A stretch of DNA of 64,000 bases from the NCBI GenBank assembly GCA_037951105.1, contig JBAMJV010002092.1, forward strand, positions 1 through 64,000. The letters run 5' to 3'. The stretch's first letter is position 1. Every line of letters begins with the position of its first letter. Positions 46,129-57,682 of this stretch are shown piece by piece. The DNA is from Echinarachnius parma. Lineage: Eukaryota > Echinodermata > Echinoidea > Clypeasteroida > Echinarachniidae. The notes under the pieces are model-generated. The model ran no database searches and was not told the DNA's origin. It was given only the letters and a program-made list of their open reading frames with translations. A program made the position numbers and the translations under genes.

Positions 46129-47587
46129 GCCAAGTCATCGCAACGGACTCCTATCAACGACTCCTATCAACGGAAAACGAGCGAACAATTGACAAATACT
46201 GCCAAATCTGATCTTCAAAACAACAGATTAAGTATTAAAGCGTAATATGATGACATAAATGGTACCCTGGGGTACCAAACGAATATCCGCCATTTTGTTT
46301 AATTATTTATTTATTTTTTAGGGCTGTACCAGGGTATAGCGTGCATACAATCGCGCGCTGCACTGCATACACAACGCAATACGGTTGTGCTTCGAGTGGA
46401 CACAAGATGGCGCTACACAACGAGGTACCCCGGGGTACCGCGTGTGTCATCATATATACAAATACCTATGAATTGATATTATTCATACTCGTGATAGGTT
46501 AAGGGAAATGGGAGGGAGTAACTACCAAAACAAAAAACGTGGAGTTTAATCACATTCTTGCACTACAAAGTCTACAGCTAGTAATAATGCCAATGTAGCT
46601 ATGTGTGCCCCCGAACAGGTTCTCTGCCTCTGGCCTCTACGTACGTACCATTTAAATTTAACTGAAGTCTCAAGCATCACTTTCAGAAAGAAAAATATGA
46701 AGTTGATTGATCACTTTGTCATTGTGGAAATGCTGGGACCCATAAAGCAAAGCCAAAGCTTGCAGTTGCACATTGACATTGTGGATCCCTGAAAATGAAA
46801 TAGCTAAAATTAATTCTATCAAAACACACACACAATCACATCTACAAAGTATATGGTCCACTTATCAGGACCATTTACAATACATTGTAGATGTGGTGGA
46901 CTCCCACAATTACAAATAAATACACAATACTGTTAGTAATTACGTCACGCCACTCATACAGACACAATGATAACACAATGATGTTAACAATGATTGCCAT
47001 TGCATCAATTCATAAACTTCATTCACATTCTGTAGCCACGGCCATCCCATAAAGTGATGCACGCATGCTCGCGTGCTACGCCTACGGCTGCATGCCTACG
47101 ACTACGAGTACGACGTGATTTCGTTCGATCAGTGCCAATTCTATTTCAGTTTTTAGTCTTCCAGGAAAGTGAAGGATATCCGTCTTTGCATCCATTTTTA
47201 CTTGTATTTGTCACTATTTTACTATATAAATATAATATAATTTATGAAACCAACCTTGATATTCAACGCCATTCCCGCCAGCGCAGACTCTCTCTTTGAT
47301 TCTGCAGCTGTCGTCGCACCTTCAGCTCAGCTAGCTGTGATGGAAATCTCTCATGCATGCTGCGCGCATATAATCCGCATGCTGCATGCACTGCACTGCA
47401 CTAGCACTGCACTAGCACTGCACTACAGTATTTCGCAACCGGCGTACGCGTAGGGGATTTCCCTCGATCGGTTCACCGTTGTTGTTGTTGTTGTTTAATT
47501 CTTATGGCGATTAGTCAATAGTGACTATTGTCGCCTGCGCCAACTACCGTACATTTTTTATTTCGATGTATTTATATCATCAATATT
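46129..47587. other. Non-coding stretch
   Basis: Several GGGGTACC/GGTACCCC palindromes lie at 46260-46440. An 11- to 12-base tandem (CACTGCACTAG) lies at 47391-47427. No gene is seen. Confidence 0.5.
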
Positions 47588-48130
47588 TATAAACTAGGTT
47601 CCAAAAGAAACTTATCACTTTTTCAGAGCGACGCTCACTAAAATCCATAGCATCAAATTGAATCAAATTTAGACACAGATAAGCTATCACTCTCCTTATG
47701 AAGCATATCTTAAAAATTAAAAGTTTGCTTTTGCCAAAAAAGAGAAAATGCGATTGAATAACTACAGGTCACTTTTAAAAAATCACAGAAACTGCTCGCT
47801 GCGAACCTCCACGAAAGGCGGTCTATTCAGAACTTTCAATAGCTATTCATTCAACTTCAAAGCGGGTTATGTAACCACTAGACTGGCTATTGTCCGTACC
47901 GAGCTCTGTGCCTGGCAGGCAAGCAGTTTCTGTGATTTTTGAAAAATGACCTCTTGCGATATCACCTTATTTTATTCTTTGTTAACTAAAGCAAACAATT
48001 CTTTTTTAGATGAGCTTGCTAAGGAACATTGTAGCTAGTCTATGCCCAATTATGAGTAATTGTTATGCTTTGGATTTGAATGTGTGTCGCTCTGAAGAAG
48101 TGATAAGTTTCTTTTGGAACCCAGTTTATA
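47588..48130. mobile_element. MITE with two nested inverted-repeat pairs
   Basis: The outer ends are TATAAACTAGGTTCCAAAAG and the near complement CTTTTGGAACCCAGTTTATA, continuing into AAACTTATCACTT and CAGAGCGAC, about 45 bp in all. Inside is a second pair, AAAAATCACAGAAACTGC and its complement GCAGTTTCTGTGATTTTT. It is 543 bp and non-coding. Confidence 0.8.
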
Positions 48131-48588
48131 TACAAATATGCATTTATTTTGTTTATTTTCCTTTTCCAAACATAATATAAATAATAGTTTGACAAATCTT
48201 CAAGGCATAAAAAATCATCGAGGCTTGAGCCACAGGAGCTACATAGAATATATCCTAAATATATAGCTCCATGGCTTGAGGATACATACAATTGGGCGAT
48301 CGCACCACTGTCCAAATGTAATTGGCAACGCTGATCCCTCCCCTGTCACATGATGCCATCTTACCAGCCCTCAAAGTATGTTTCTTAGGCTTTCGGGGTA
48401 CGCACCCTCTGTTCACTCGCATAATACTGTCGAGGATCAGAAAAGGCGACATACACCTAGGTCACACTCTGGCATAGAAAGGGGGGCGTTAGCCTAACAT
48501 TAGAAAACAAAATAAAATACAGCGCAATCGCACACTTATATGCTCTCGGCCTTCCAAGTCAGGTTTTGATCAAGCAAAGCGTTGTGGG

Positions 48589-48777
48589 CAGTGGCGTAGC
48601 TACGGGGGGGCACAGGGGGGCCTGTGCCCCCCCCCCCCCATTAATTTTGAAAAAACAATAGAAAACAGAAGGGGCCATTTTTTGAAAAAACAAAGATATA
48701 CATAAGGTGTGCCCCCCCCCCCCCCCCCCAATAATTTTGCGTGCCCCCCCAATCAGTCCGACCACGCTACGCCACTG
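48589..48777. mobile_element. hAT-type MITE with 8-bp target duplication
   Basis: The ends CAGTGGCGTAG and CTACGCCACTG are perfect inverted repeats. The element is flanked by the direct repeat GTTGTGGG at 48581-48588 and 48778-48785. Eight-base duplications with CA-G ends are the mark of hAT elements. The interior consists of C and G runs and a short unrelated segment. Confidence 0.92.
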
Positions 48778-48954
48778 GTTGTGGGCTCACACTATATAAC
48801 GTGCAGTGCAGTGGGTGCAAACAAAATAATAATACTAGTCAAATATGACAACAAACAAACAACAAATACATATGTATATTATATCATATCTTACAGAACC
48901 ATAAAAATACATGCTTACACGAAAGTTTGCTGTATAGCAAATCGTTTTGTCCTT

Positions 48955-49260
48955 TTAACAAAACGGACATACAGCCGCTTGAACATGTATATCTGTGGAA
49001 TTTAGAATCATTTTCATATCATTTTCGAAAATATTAATTTCAGCGAGCATCATTGCTCGTTCAATCAAATATCTACGACACTCCATAAAATAATGAGAGA
49101 CCGTTTCTAATGAAGAGCAAAAATAACATTTCCCTGTGGGGTGGATACCAAGTTTATATAAATCAAAATGAAGGCCTAAAATTCCCAAACGTAGTCTTCT
49201 AAAAGTCTTTTCAGATTGTCTATTTAAATTACACAGAACCTGTTGTTTAACAAAAGGCAT
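48955..49260 (-). pseudogene. LINE ORF2 C-terminal fragment (zinc-knuckle region)
   Basis: The fragment of about 101 residues contains LRLGILGLHFDLYKLG, then CYFC-x8-H-x4-C (SSLETVSHYFMEC) and RRYLIERAMM. This is the zinc-binding tail found C-terminal to the reverse transcriptase of many non-LTR retrotransposons. A stop codon lies just upstream in frame, so the fragment is dead and 5' truncated. Confidence 0.8.
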
Positions 49261-49442
49261 TTCCCTCTAAAGTAGTCTTTCGTCAAGACTCTCACGCTAT
49301 ATATGCACAATTACGCGAGCGGAGCGAGCATCGTGAGCGAAGCGAAAAAATATCGAGCGCGTTAGCGCGAGCCAGTTCATCCCGCTCGCTGACCCCGTGC
49401 TCTCTCACAGCTAGCTAGCTCGCGATCGCATAGAGAATCTTA

Positions 49443-49538
49443 AAGCCATATAGAGCCTTGACTAAAGGCTACCTCTAAAGCTGCTCTGTTTAGAGAAATA
49501 GCCTTTAGTCAAGGCTCTATAATATATGGCTTGCAGGT
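49443..49538. repeat. Hairpin-forming inverted repeat
   Basis: Arms AAGCCATATAGAGCCTTGAC with CTAAAGGCTA, and their complement with a small insertion, surround a loop of about 30 bases. Clusters of GAGCG/CGCTC lie just to the left (49314-49395). Confidence 0.75.
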
Positions 49539-49664
49539 TCGCTATATGCGACCTAGATAGCTGTGACAGCTTGTCACTCACTCACAAACAAGTAAAATGG
49601 TCATTTGCTCCATGGCTAAAAAAACTAAAAAATGAAGCGCCTATGTAGGAAAAAAGAAAAGGCT

Positions 49665-49852
49665 TACACGACGTGAAATTGATAAATCCACCGCCTGTTC
49701 GCACCCGTCTGCGCCGCTAGAGCTGGGCTGGAGATATCGATGAGCCTGGGACAAGCCCGTATAGCGAAGATGGTTGGTAATAAGAGCGTACATTTCATTT
49801 TTTTTGGGGTGGGGCGTTTCCCACTACTGTCATTCACCTTAAGAGCGAAAAA
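49665..49852 (-). mobile_element. Inverted copy of the 44.98-kb MITE
   Basis: On the minus strand it shares GAATGACAGTAGTGGGAAAC and GAAATGTACGCTCTTATTAC with 44977-45310. It is shorter. Confidence 0.65.
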
Positions 49853-49909
49853 GAGCAACTCCACAGCCGATTGGGACAGATTTTGCACTATCCGCAAAAA
49901 AGTAGACAA

Positions 49910-50290
49910 ATAAAGCTCGGGAGTTGGGGGTCATGATCCAGGGGAGATACTAAGGGGTGAGGAGACGGATAAAGCTCGGAGGTGGGGGTCATTATCCAGC
50001 GGTGATAATGGGTGAGGAGGATGATAAAGTGTGGAGGGGTGGAGATGAGGGGTCATGAGCAGGGGGGATAAGGGGTGAGGAGGGTTGGTAAAGTGTAGAG
50101 ATGGGGGTCATTATCCAGGAGGATGGATAAGGTGTTTGGGAGGGGTGGAATGATGATTGAGGGGTGATAAGGGTGGGAGGGGCGATTATCGATGAATGTT
50201 AGATTGATGGGGAGTGGTGATCAAAGGGATTGCGTGATCATCGAGGGGGTGATAAATGGGAGCTAGGGGATAAAGCTGGGGTGGGGTAGT
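49910..50290. repeat. Degenerate G-rich minisatellite
   Basis: A unit of about 60-75 bp with GATAAAGCTCGG, GGGGGTCATTATCCAG and GGGGTGAGGAGG recurs four to five times with much drift. The plus strand has many G runs and almost no C. Confidence 0.75.
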
Positions 50291-50304
50291 TAGTTTATGT
50301 TGGC

Positions 50305-50495
50305 TTGGTCTACAACTCATTTGGTCTACTATCTGATGTCTTTAACTTCAATTTCCCCAACTCCATAGTCCATACACGATCCATAACCCAAAACCTAACC
50401 CTAACCCTAATTCATAATCAATAATTATACGTAATCATAACCCCCCGAATTTATAATTTTCTAGTAGACCAAATGGATGTAGACCAATCGACAAG
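50305..50495. mobile_element. Inverted repeat around telomere-like words
   Basis: Arms TTGGTCTACAACTCATTTGG and CCAAATGGATGTAGACCAA enclose CCTAACCCTAACCCTAA (50393-50410). Confidence 0.55.
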
Positions 50496-53033
50496 TTACT
50501 ATGATGAGAGGGGGGCGAGGAGGGTATATTTGAGGTGATAATCGAGGGGTAATATGGGGTGGGTTGCTGTGCCTAGACTAAAAAACTTCTGACCATCACA
50601 AACATTTAATTGTGAGTTTCCCTATGAAGTTATCTGACAAAATAACACATAACAATTACAAATTTTTACAATTTATATGAAATGTGCACAATTTTATTGC
50701 TCCATTTTAGAATCATCCTTGCCATTGTTCATATACTACATAGAAATATATGATTTGCATCATTTTGATCTGCTAATACATTGTACATACAAGGAAAACA
50801 ACAGATAATCTCAAAAATGTACTAAAATACTCTTGACTTCTCATAGATTGATATTTCAATGACAAATATTAGCAATTTTGATCGCATTAAATAATCATTG
50901 AAATCTAAATAAATGATTTAATCTCTCTTCTAATTTCTGAAATCTCATTTAATAATCATCATCTATGGAAATTACTTTGACAGTTGTTTTAAAGAATAGA
51001 AAAACTTAAACATTTTGAAATGTGTAAAAAAAAAGAAGAAGTTTTGACTTGTATAGTCATCATCATCTCTTAGCCCTATTCAGCATTATCATTACCTCAC
51101 AACTTTTTTCTAGACACTGTTGTATGCCATGTTGAAAAAATAAATAAACTTTTGTATAAAAAAGTACTGGAAGACAAGTAAGTACTCATTGCATCTTCGC
51201 AAGACAGCATTGCAAATATGTGCATATAAAACTACTATTTTCCATGAAATATATTATTTCAGCATCGTATCCCTTTCTTCACAAATAAAACATGGATACA
51301 ACCTCATTAAAAATAGTACAACTGCATGGAAGCTTTTTAAAAAGTCAGAATATATATACATCAATCAACAGATCCTATACAATAGAGCATTTGAGTAGCC
51401 TCTCAACAATACTTTGTGAATTACATCATAATATTATAACATTATATTATTAAACATCTTCATAATTTTGTTTATAGATACATTCTAATACTTAGTATAT
51501 ACAATTCATAATCACAATGAATACCATTTCTCGGCAGGCATACCAACATACAAAAAAGCCATTAAAAAAAATAATGTTGATAGCTTCACATTGGCAGTAC
51601 ATTTCACCAAACATTTGTTTTCAATAACAATGTTAACTAATCATCAATTAAACTATTAGTAATATTTGAATTCCTATTTAGAACAAAATATGTCTGTACA
51701 AGTTCATATTTTTCATCAAGTTCAAGTTTGAGTACTGATGGTGACAGTTTTCCAGCCTCTGCAATTTTTCCATCAGAAGAAGTTTTAAGAAATTATGCTA
51801 TTTTATTTATTTTATATCAATCAATCATGATAATTCTTGGCAATTCATTAATTACACATGAGGGAGCCAAATGTATCGGTCTATTTTTAACTTTTCACTA
51901 GATATATACAAGAATTAATACATAATGCTCTAGCTAGCTACCTCTGAATACAACAAAAAGATGAACTGATTAACAGGAGTAAAACAAACACATCTGAAAT
52001 GCCCTTGGCAAGCAAGCAATACTTCATATATTAATTGGTACATCTTTTTAAGAGTTCCATCAAACAAAATATATAGTACATGAATGAATGAATGAAAACT
52101 TTTATCAAACAATGAAAAATATAACATTCATACATACCGTAACAAAGAATTAACAATATATTTCAAATATTTGTTGGCAAAAAAAAGCTAGCAAATAGCA
52201 TTAATTGCTAGTCAAGGTTGGCAAGCATAAAAAAAAGAGTATTGGGAAAGTTAAAGGGATGCCTGTAAAGTGTCGAACTCCACAAAAATTACTTGGAGCT
52301 TCCTTGTTTCTCTTCTACCGTGTTGTTTAGCTTATGGTACGAGAATAATAAAATAGGGTTAGATTTTTTCAAATGCCCCTTTAGTATGACGATATCTATC
52401 ATTCAGCTCAAGAGCGTTAATGAAGGGTCATAAACTTCATAGACGTCATACAGTAATTTGTTGTAAAAGCTGACGCATATTTTCGCTTTTTTAACCAGGA
52501 AAGCGGTGTTCTTTTTCAATGAAACTTTCACACATTATTCAGACATATCTTACAATGATTATGGTACAGGATTGAAGTCTTACAGGTGCACCTTAAAATC
52601 CAGTTAATTATTTACATCATACAAAGTATTTCATCAAATAATGCACATGATAATCTTTCTTACATAAATTCTCTTTTCCCTGTTTAGACTTTAGGGAGCA
52701 AAGTAATTCTTATCATTATTCACAATTTACCAATCATTAATCAAACCCTGGCATAAATTATCTCATGCAATTTTTTTTTTTATATAAAGCTACTAATATA
52801 CATGTATATGCATGAACATCAACAAAAATAACTCCACTTTCATATTCTGATATTTCAATTTAAAAATGTAACATTTTGATTGCAATACATAATAATAATA
52901 ATAATAATTCAACATCAAAGAAAAGCTTTGTACAGTATCTCTCTTGTACTTTCATAAAATTGCATTCATGATCATGTACAGAATTACTTTTACAGTGTTT
53001 TGGGGGAATGAATTGCTGGATTTTTCATACTGG
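50496..53033. other. AT-rich non-coding stretch
   Basis: No gene or recognisable element was found. A possible TTAAAGGGATG element end lies near 52253. An (ATA)n tract lies at 52889-52907. Confidence 0.5.
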
Positions 53034-53434
53034 AGTGCATAATTCCTGTCACTTCTAGTTGTATAATTCCTCTTGAGTACCACTAATAATGGTAATAATC
53101 AAGGTTTTTAAAACCACTATAATCTGTTTTGACTGACCACTGGAGGCTGCCATGTTTTTCATGTGTTTCATATATTAGCGCGCACTAACAAAAGCGGGTT
53201 ATATAAGTTACCACTGACATAGCAGTAGATCTAACAAGATTTACATCATAACCTGCTTTTGTTAGTGCACACTCAATTGCACTTGGATGACGTTTCATAT
53301 GGAACAGTTGAAAAACATAGCATCCTCCAGTAGTCAGTCAAAACAGATTATAGTGGTTTCAAAAACTTGGATTATTTTTGATTAGTGATACCTATGAGGA
53401 AATATAGGACTAGAAGTGACAGTAATTGTGCACT
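53034..53434. mobile_element. 401-bp foldback element
   Basis: About 110 bases at each end are complementary with few mismatches (AGTGCATAATTCCTGTCACT on the left, its diverged complement on the right, then CCACTATAATCTGTTTTGAC). The middle has a further pair, CACTAACAAAAGCGGGTTAT against ATAACCTGCTTTTGTTAGTG. The whole unit can fold on itself. Confidence 0.85.
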
Positions 53435-54418
53435 TATCAGTTACAGTACACACAAATTCAGTATTTCAATCCCTTTAAGAATGGATAACACAAAAATATA
53501 CAAATACAAAATAATATAAATGGGTTAGCCTATAAATATGATTGAACGTCTATCAGCACTATATAGCATTATCATAACCTTATAAATTTATCAAGGCACA
53601 AAGGTATACCATGTTTAAAAAATAATGCAACTTTTATTTAGAAATAGTACTGAAAGACATAAATTTCTCTTGTTGCACAATGAATTTGCAAGGCATAGGT
53701 ATATTTTATGTGCATAAAAAATATATATACGTTAATTTCAGTATAATATAATTTTTAGTCACAAATAAAACAGTTAAAATTTCAATAAACATGAAATAAA
53801 AAAATAACAAAAGTCAGATATAATATAATATACATGAAAACATGGATGCTATTACATTATATAGCATATGAGGAGCATCTCAGAAATAGATTACTATGAC
53901 TATATACATGTACATGCATTTCATAATTTAGCCCAATTACGATCTATATGTTTTTTTAAGAAACAAAATATTCAATTCGGTAATCAAAATGAATACAATT
54001 CCTGGCAGGCATGATTTCAAAATAATTGAGAATACATTTTTAGGTGGTTGGCTGGCCAATTAATAACATTTTACTGATTTTACTGTGGTTTAAACAAAGT
54101 CTTTATTGTAATTAGATCCTATTTAATTTCCTTTTGAGGATAAAATATCTTTCCTCATTCTCTAGCTACCTTTTCTCAATTAAAAAAAATGGAATATAGA
54201 CAGTAAACATTCTAGTATACGAATGCATCAAGTTAATTAACCCATTCAAAACTGATGTTTTTGCTTACTATTAACATAACCCCAGCCTGAGTAGTTTCGG
54301 GACCAGTCCTGAATGGGCTAATACCCTTAGCAAGCAAACAGAATAAAGAGTTCCACACACATATAGAGTAGTGAAGAGTAAAGTCTTAAATAATCTATAT
54401 GTCGAAAATCAATTGAAA

Positions 54419-54546
54419 TACCGTAAAACTCCGTGTATAAGACACACTTTTTTTCCGTCGAAAAATTTTCAAAGTGGGGGGTGCGTCTTATACACAGGTA
54501 CAGCCCCCCCCCCCCCCCCCCCCCCCCCCCCCCACCCCCCCCCCCC

Positions 54547-54578
<32 letters not shown>

Positions 54579-54998
54579 ATGTTTAATGCATATTAAACTG
54601 GTCTAGGCATGACAAGAGCTTGATATAAGGGGGAACATTTATCAAAATATACCTTTTTCCTACATAAATTATAGTGGTTAGCAAACAAAATGCAAGTTTT
54701 TAAGCAATAACACTGCTACTACATTGAATATTCAGATATTCATGAGTAGCAGCACTCATTTAATATTCAATTTTCTAAACAGTGGTTATACATTTTTCTC
54801 AACAAAAAAGTTATTAATGAATTTAGTATTTTGCATATTTAATGAGCATTGCTTCCTCATGAATATATGAATATTCATGAAAACAAAATTCTAAAAAATT
54901 CTAAAAAAAAAAAACGTTTTTTTTTAAATTTCTTTTTTAATAGAAGTTGGGGGTGCGTTTTATACACGAGTGCGTCTTATACACGGAGTTTTACGGTA
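54419..54998. mobile_element. TA-flanked element, CCGTAAAACTCC ends (second full copy)
   Basis: The left end is TACCGTAAAACTCCGTGTAT and the right end its complement. Next to the left end is a C run (54505-54546) followed by an A run (54547-54575). The body shares GGTCTAGGCATGACAAGAGC-type words and ATTCATGAATATTCAT palindromes with 10447-11190. Confidence 0.8.
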
Positions 54999-55006
54999 TA
55001 TAAAGT

Positions 55007-55135
55007 ATTGGCTGAGATATGCCCATACGACTGAATTTTACTTCAAGGGGCAATAAGTTTTATAGGGCTCTGGTTCATAAAGTTATGAACCCAGAGCACT
55101 GAAAATGAAGTTCAAATTCAGAAATTCTAAAAATA
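55007..55135. mobile_element. Half-size relative of the 3.9-kb foldback
   Basis: It shares GGCTGAGATATGCCCATACG, CTGGTTCATAAAGTTATGAACC and AAGTTCAAATTC-type words with 3866-4212. Confidence 0.6.
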
Positions 55136-55427
55136 TATGTTTATTCAGCTGATTCTCTGATTCAGCCCAATTGTAGGGCTGGATTTACCTCTGAAATCTG
55201 AATCTCAAATACACTAATTCATTCTGTCCTTTTGTGGAATTTTTCTGGTTCCTGGCCCTATTATAATGTAAATGGCTACAAAACTGACATATATATTTTT
55301 TTCTGAATATCATATTTTTCTGCATATCGTATTATAAATATAAAGAAGACGCAACTACATTTTGTAACGTTGCCACAAGCTCAAGAAACAAGAACAGAAG
55401 TCTAACTGCAAACTAGAAGTTACTGCA

Positions 55428-55705
55428 GGTGTCAGCGCATAATCTGTCTGGGTGGATAACCTGTCTGACCCTAACCCTAAACGTAACCCTAACCCTAACC
55501 CCAATTTGGTGGCTATAGGTCAGATTAGTGCTATAGGTCAGATTTAGTGGCTATAGGTCAGATTTAGTGGCTATAAGTTAGATTTATTGGCTACATAAGT
55601 GTATACAGTATAGCAGTGGTGGGGCCTAATACACGATATTGCCATTACTAGAATACTGCAGCCCAGACAGGCTATCCGCCCAGACAGATTATGCACTCAC
55701 ACCGG
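55428..55705. mobile_element. MITE carrying telomere-like and 22-bp tandem repeats
   Basis: The ends GCATAATCTGTCTGGGTGGA and TCCGCCCAGACAGATTATGC are inverted over about 40 bp with few mismatches. Inside are four to five CCCTAA words (55467-55502) and about five copies of GGCTATAGGTCAGATTTAGT. Confidence 0.8.
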
Positions 55706-57392
55706 CACCAAAACTTTAATTGGAATTTTAAACTGAGTACTATTGAAAATCTCACACCCTTTATCATTTCCGTATGAATCACATCTGCTATGTACAATGT
55801 AAATATCTAATACAGTAGTCAAGCATACATTTCAAGCCAGTATGAAATGCTAGAGGTCTAGCGCCACACCTTGATTCATGAGACTAAGTTTAGTTCATAC
55901 TTTATTTACTGCTCTTTTAGCTATGTCTCCTTGCACACACTTCAAAGATTGTAACATGGCAACACGACCTATGCATTGTGTGCATATAGCATGCAGTGCA
56001 ACATATGTAACCCTGTTGCGGAACGAGCCACAAATGCACAGAGAGCGTAACCTGCATGATCATGACTGTGTTTATTGTGTTAGTATTATGAATATACCCT
56101 CGAGCTGTCCAGGACAAAATTCAGTTGAAATTCTAATTGGTACCCATTGGCATTGGTTTCAATTGGTACCCATTGATTTCAATTTGCCAAATTGTTTAAT
56201 TTTCCATATATTATGTATGCTCTTGGATTACCAATTGATTTCAATTGGTAATATAGTAAAGGGTGCCACAGACACAGAGGTTGGAGGTCGAGGCACAGAA
56301 TGATGCACATAGAGCATAATGTACATGTGTGTATTGTTTTCAAGTATTATGAACACTCTCTAACCGTGCCACAGAGACATAGAGGTTCCATGAGGATCAA
56401 GAGGTTTGACAAGGTAGAAACAATATATTTACAAAGAATGTCATTACAACTTTGAAAGTCTTAGAAATGTTTTTATCGGGCAACTGACATTTGACTATAA
56501 ATGGCTGTGTGTTTTGAACTGGGCCTGTTAATAGTCTGTGTTGTTACATGTTGCAACATGCATGAACCTTAAATACAAGTGTCAAATTCTAAATGACTAA
56601 CTCTGGTCTATTTGATATCAGTTTAAATGGAAAACTAACTCTGAGCTACACAGACTAGTGCTATAGTGTTAAGCCCTGTAACACACAAAATTATCAAATT
56701 AAACCTACAAAAAGGGTTTAGATTGTCACATGCATTCTGGTGGCATAATGAATTCTCATCAGTGGCACAAATTTAATCCATGCTTTTTGAAAAGACAAGA
56801 ATAACCTGTAAAATTTGCTAAGTGCATTGATGTTGTCATGTCCCTCTGATGATATACTTACTGTTTCTTCTCTATATCAAAATCAAATCCCTCTTCTAGG
56901 ATGGTATCCAAACAAATGTCGGCTTGATATTAAAGTAAAATGGTTTCCTTCTCAATCTAAGATCAAGCCTTTGCATTCATGATTATAAGAAACCAGTAAC
57001 ATTTCTCATTCCAATGGAAACAGAAAACCATCAATGAGCTAATAAAATTCAACAGGTGTGAAATGGTAATTGATGTCTTTTAAACATGGATTTGATAAAC
57101 AGTTGTGCCACTAATGGTTATTTCTGGGGTGTTTCACAAAGATGTTGTACTTAAGCAAAAACACATCTTTTATAAAGACTTTTGAGAAATTTCACATCAA
57201 GGATATATAATATCTCATTTTAAACCTAAAATTAAATGTTTTATTTAAAAAATATTATGCAAATTTTACATACATCTGATGACTTCCCATAACTTTACAA
57301 ATTTAGGTTAGAAGTTCAACTTGGTATCTTTGTGAAACACCACCCTGGCTACTCCTTACAGCCACCTCGTAGTGGGGACATAAACATAACAG
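55706..57392. other. Non-coding stretch downstream of gene C
   Basis: A short repeated phrase (TTGGTACCCATTGG) lies at 56138-56175 and CAATTGATTTCAATTGG at 56231-56247. No gene is seen. AATAAA on the minus strand at 57240-57245 could serve gene C polyadenylation. Confidence 0.45.
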
Positions 57393-57682
57393 CTATAATA
57401 GATTAGCCTCTACATGAAATTCCTTAATGAGACGATCTGCAGCATATTTCATTCCAATCTCATGAAGGCGTTCTTTTACAGCACGATACGTGAGTTCAAC
57501 ACCCACATTATCCATGACCTTCGTAAGGAGCTCAATCTTGCGGTTGTCATGTGACTGGAAGCAATCTTCGATGTCCTTGATGTGAATTGTACGGAGGTTA
57601 AATAATCGGCAGAATTTCTTGACATCCGTGTAGGCGATCTCCTCGGCCAAGCGCTGTAGGAATTTGATGGTTACTACCAGGT
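57393..57682 (-). CDS. Gene C exon: C-terminal death domain
   Basis: The acceptor is TGCTTTCCAG and the stop TAG at 57395-57393. It has 96 residues. Helix pattern: VTIKFLQRLAEEIAYTDVKK, FCRLFNLRTIHIKDIEDCF, IELLTKVMDNVG, VELTYRAVKERLHEIG, then YAADRLIKEF. This matches the gene B domain in order and length but at only about a third of positions by eye. The family's usual tryptophan is absent here too. Confidence 0.85.

Noticed and set aside
45522-46157. 211-codon Tyr/His/Leu/Pro/Thr-rich protein
   Set aside because: It is entirely minisatellite sequence with similarly open overlapping frames and no splice or start context.
55467-55502. Chromosome end or true telomere
   Set aside because: Only four to five degenerate CCCTAA words inside a mobile element, with unique sequence on both sides.
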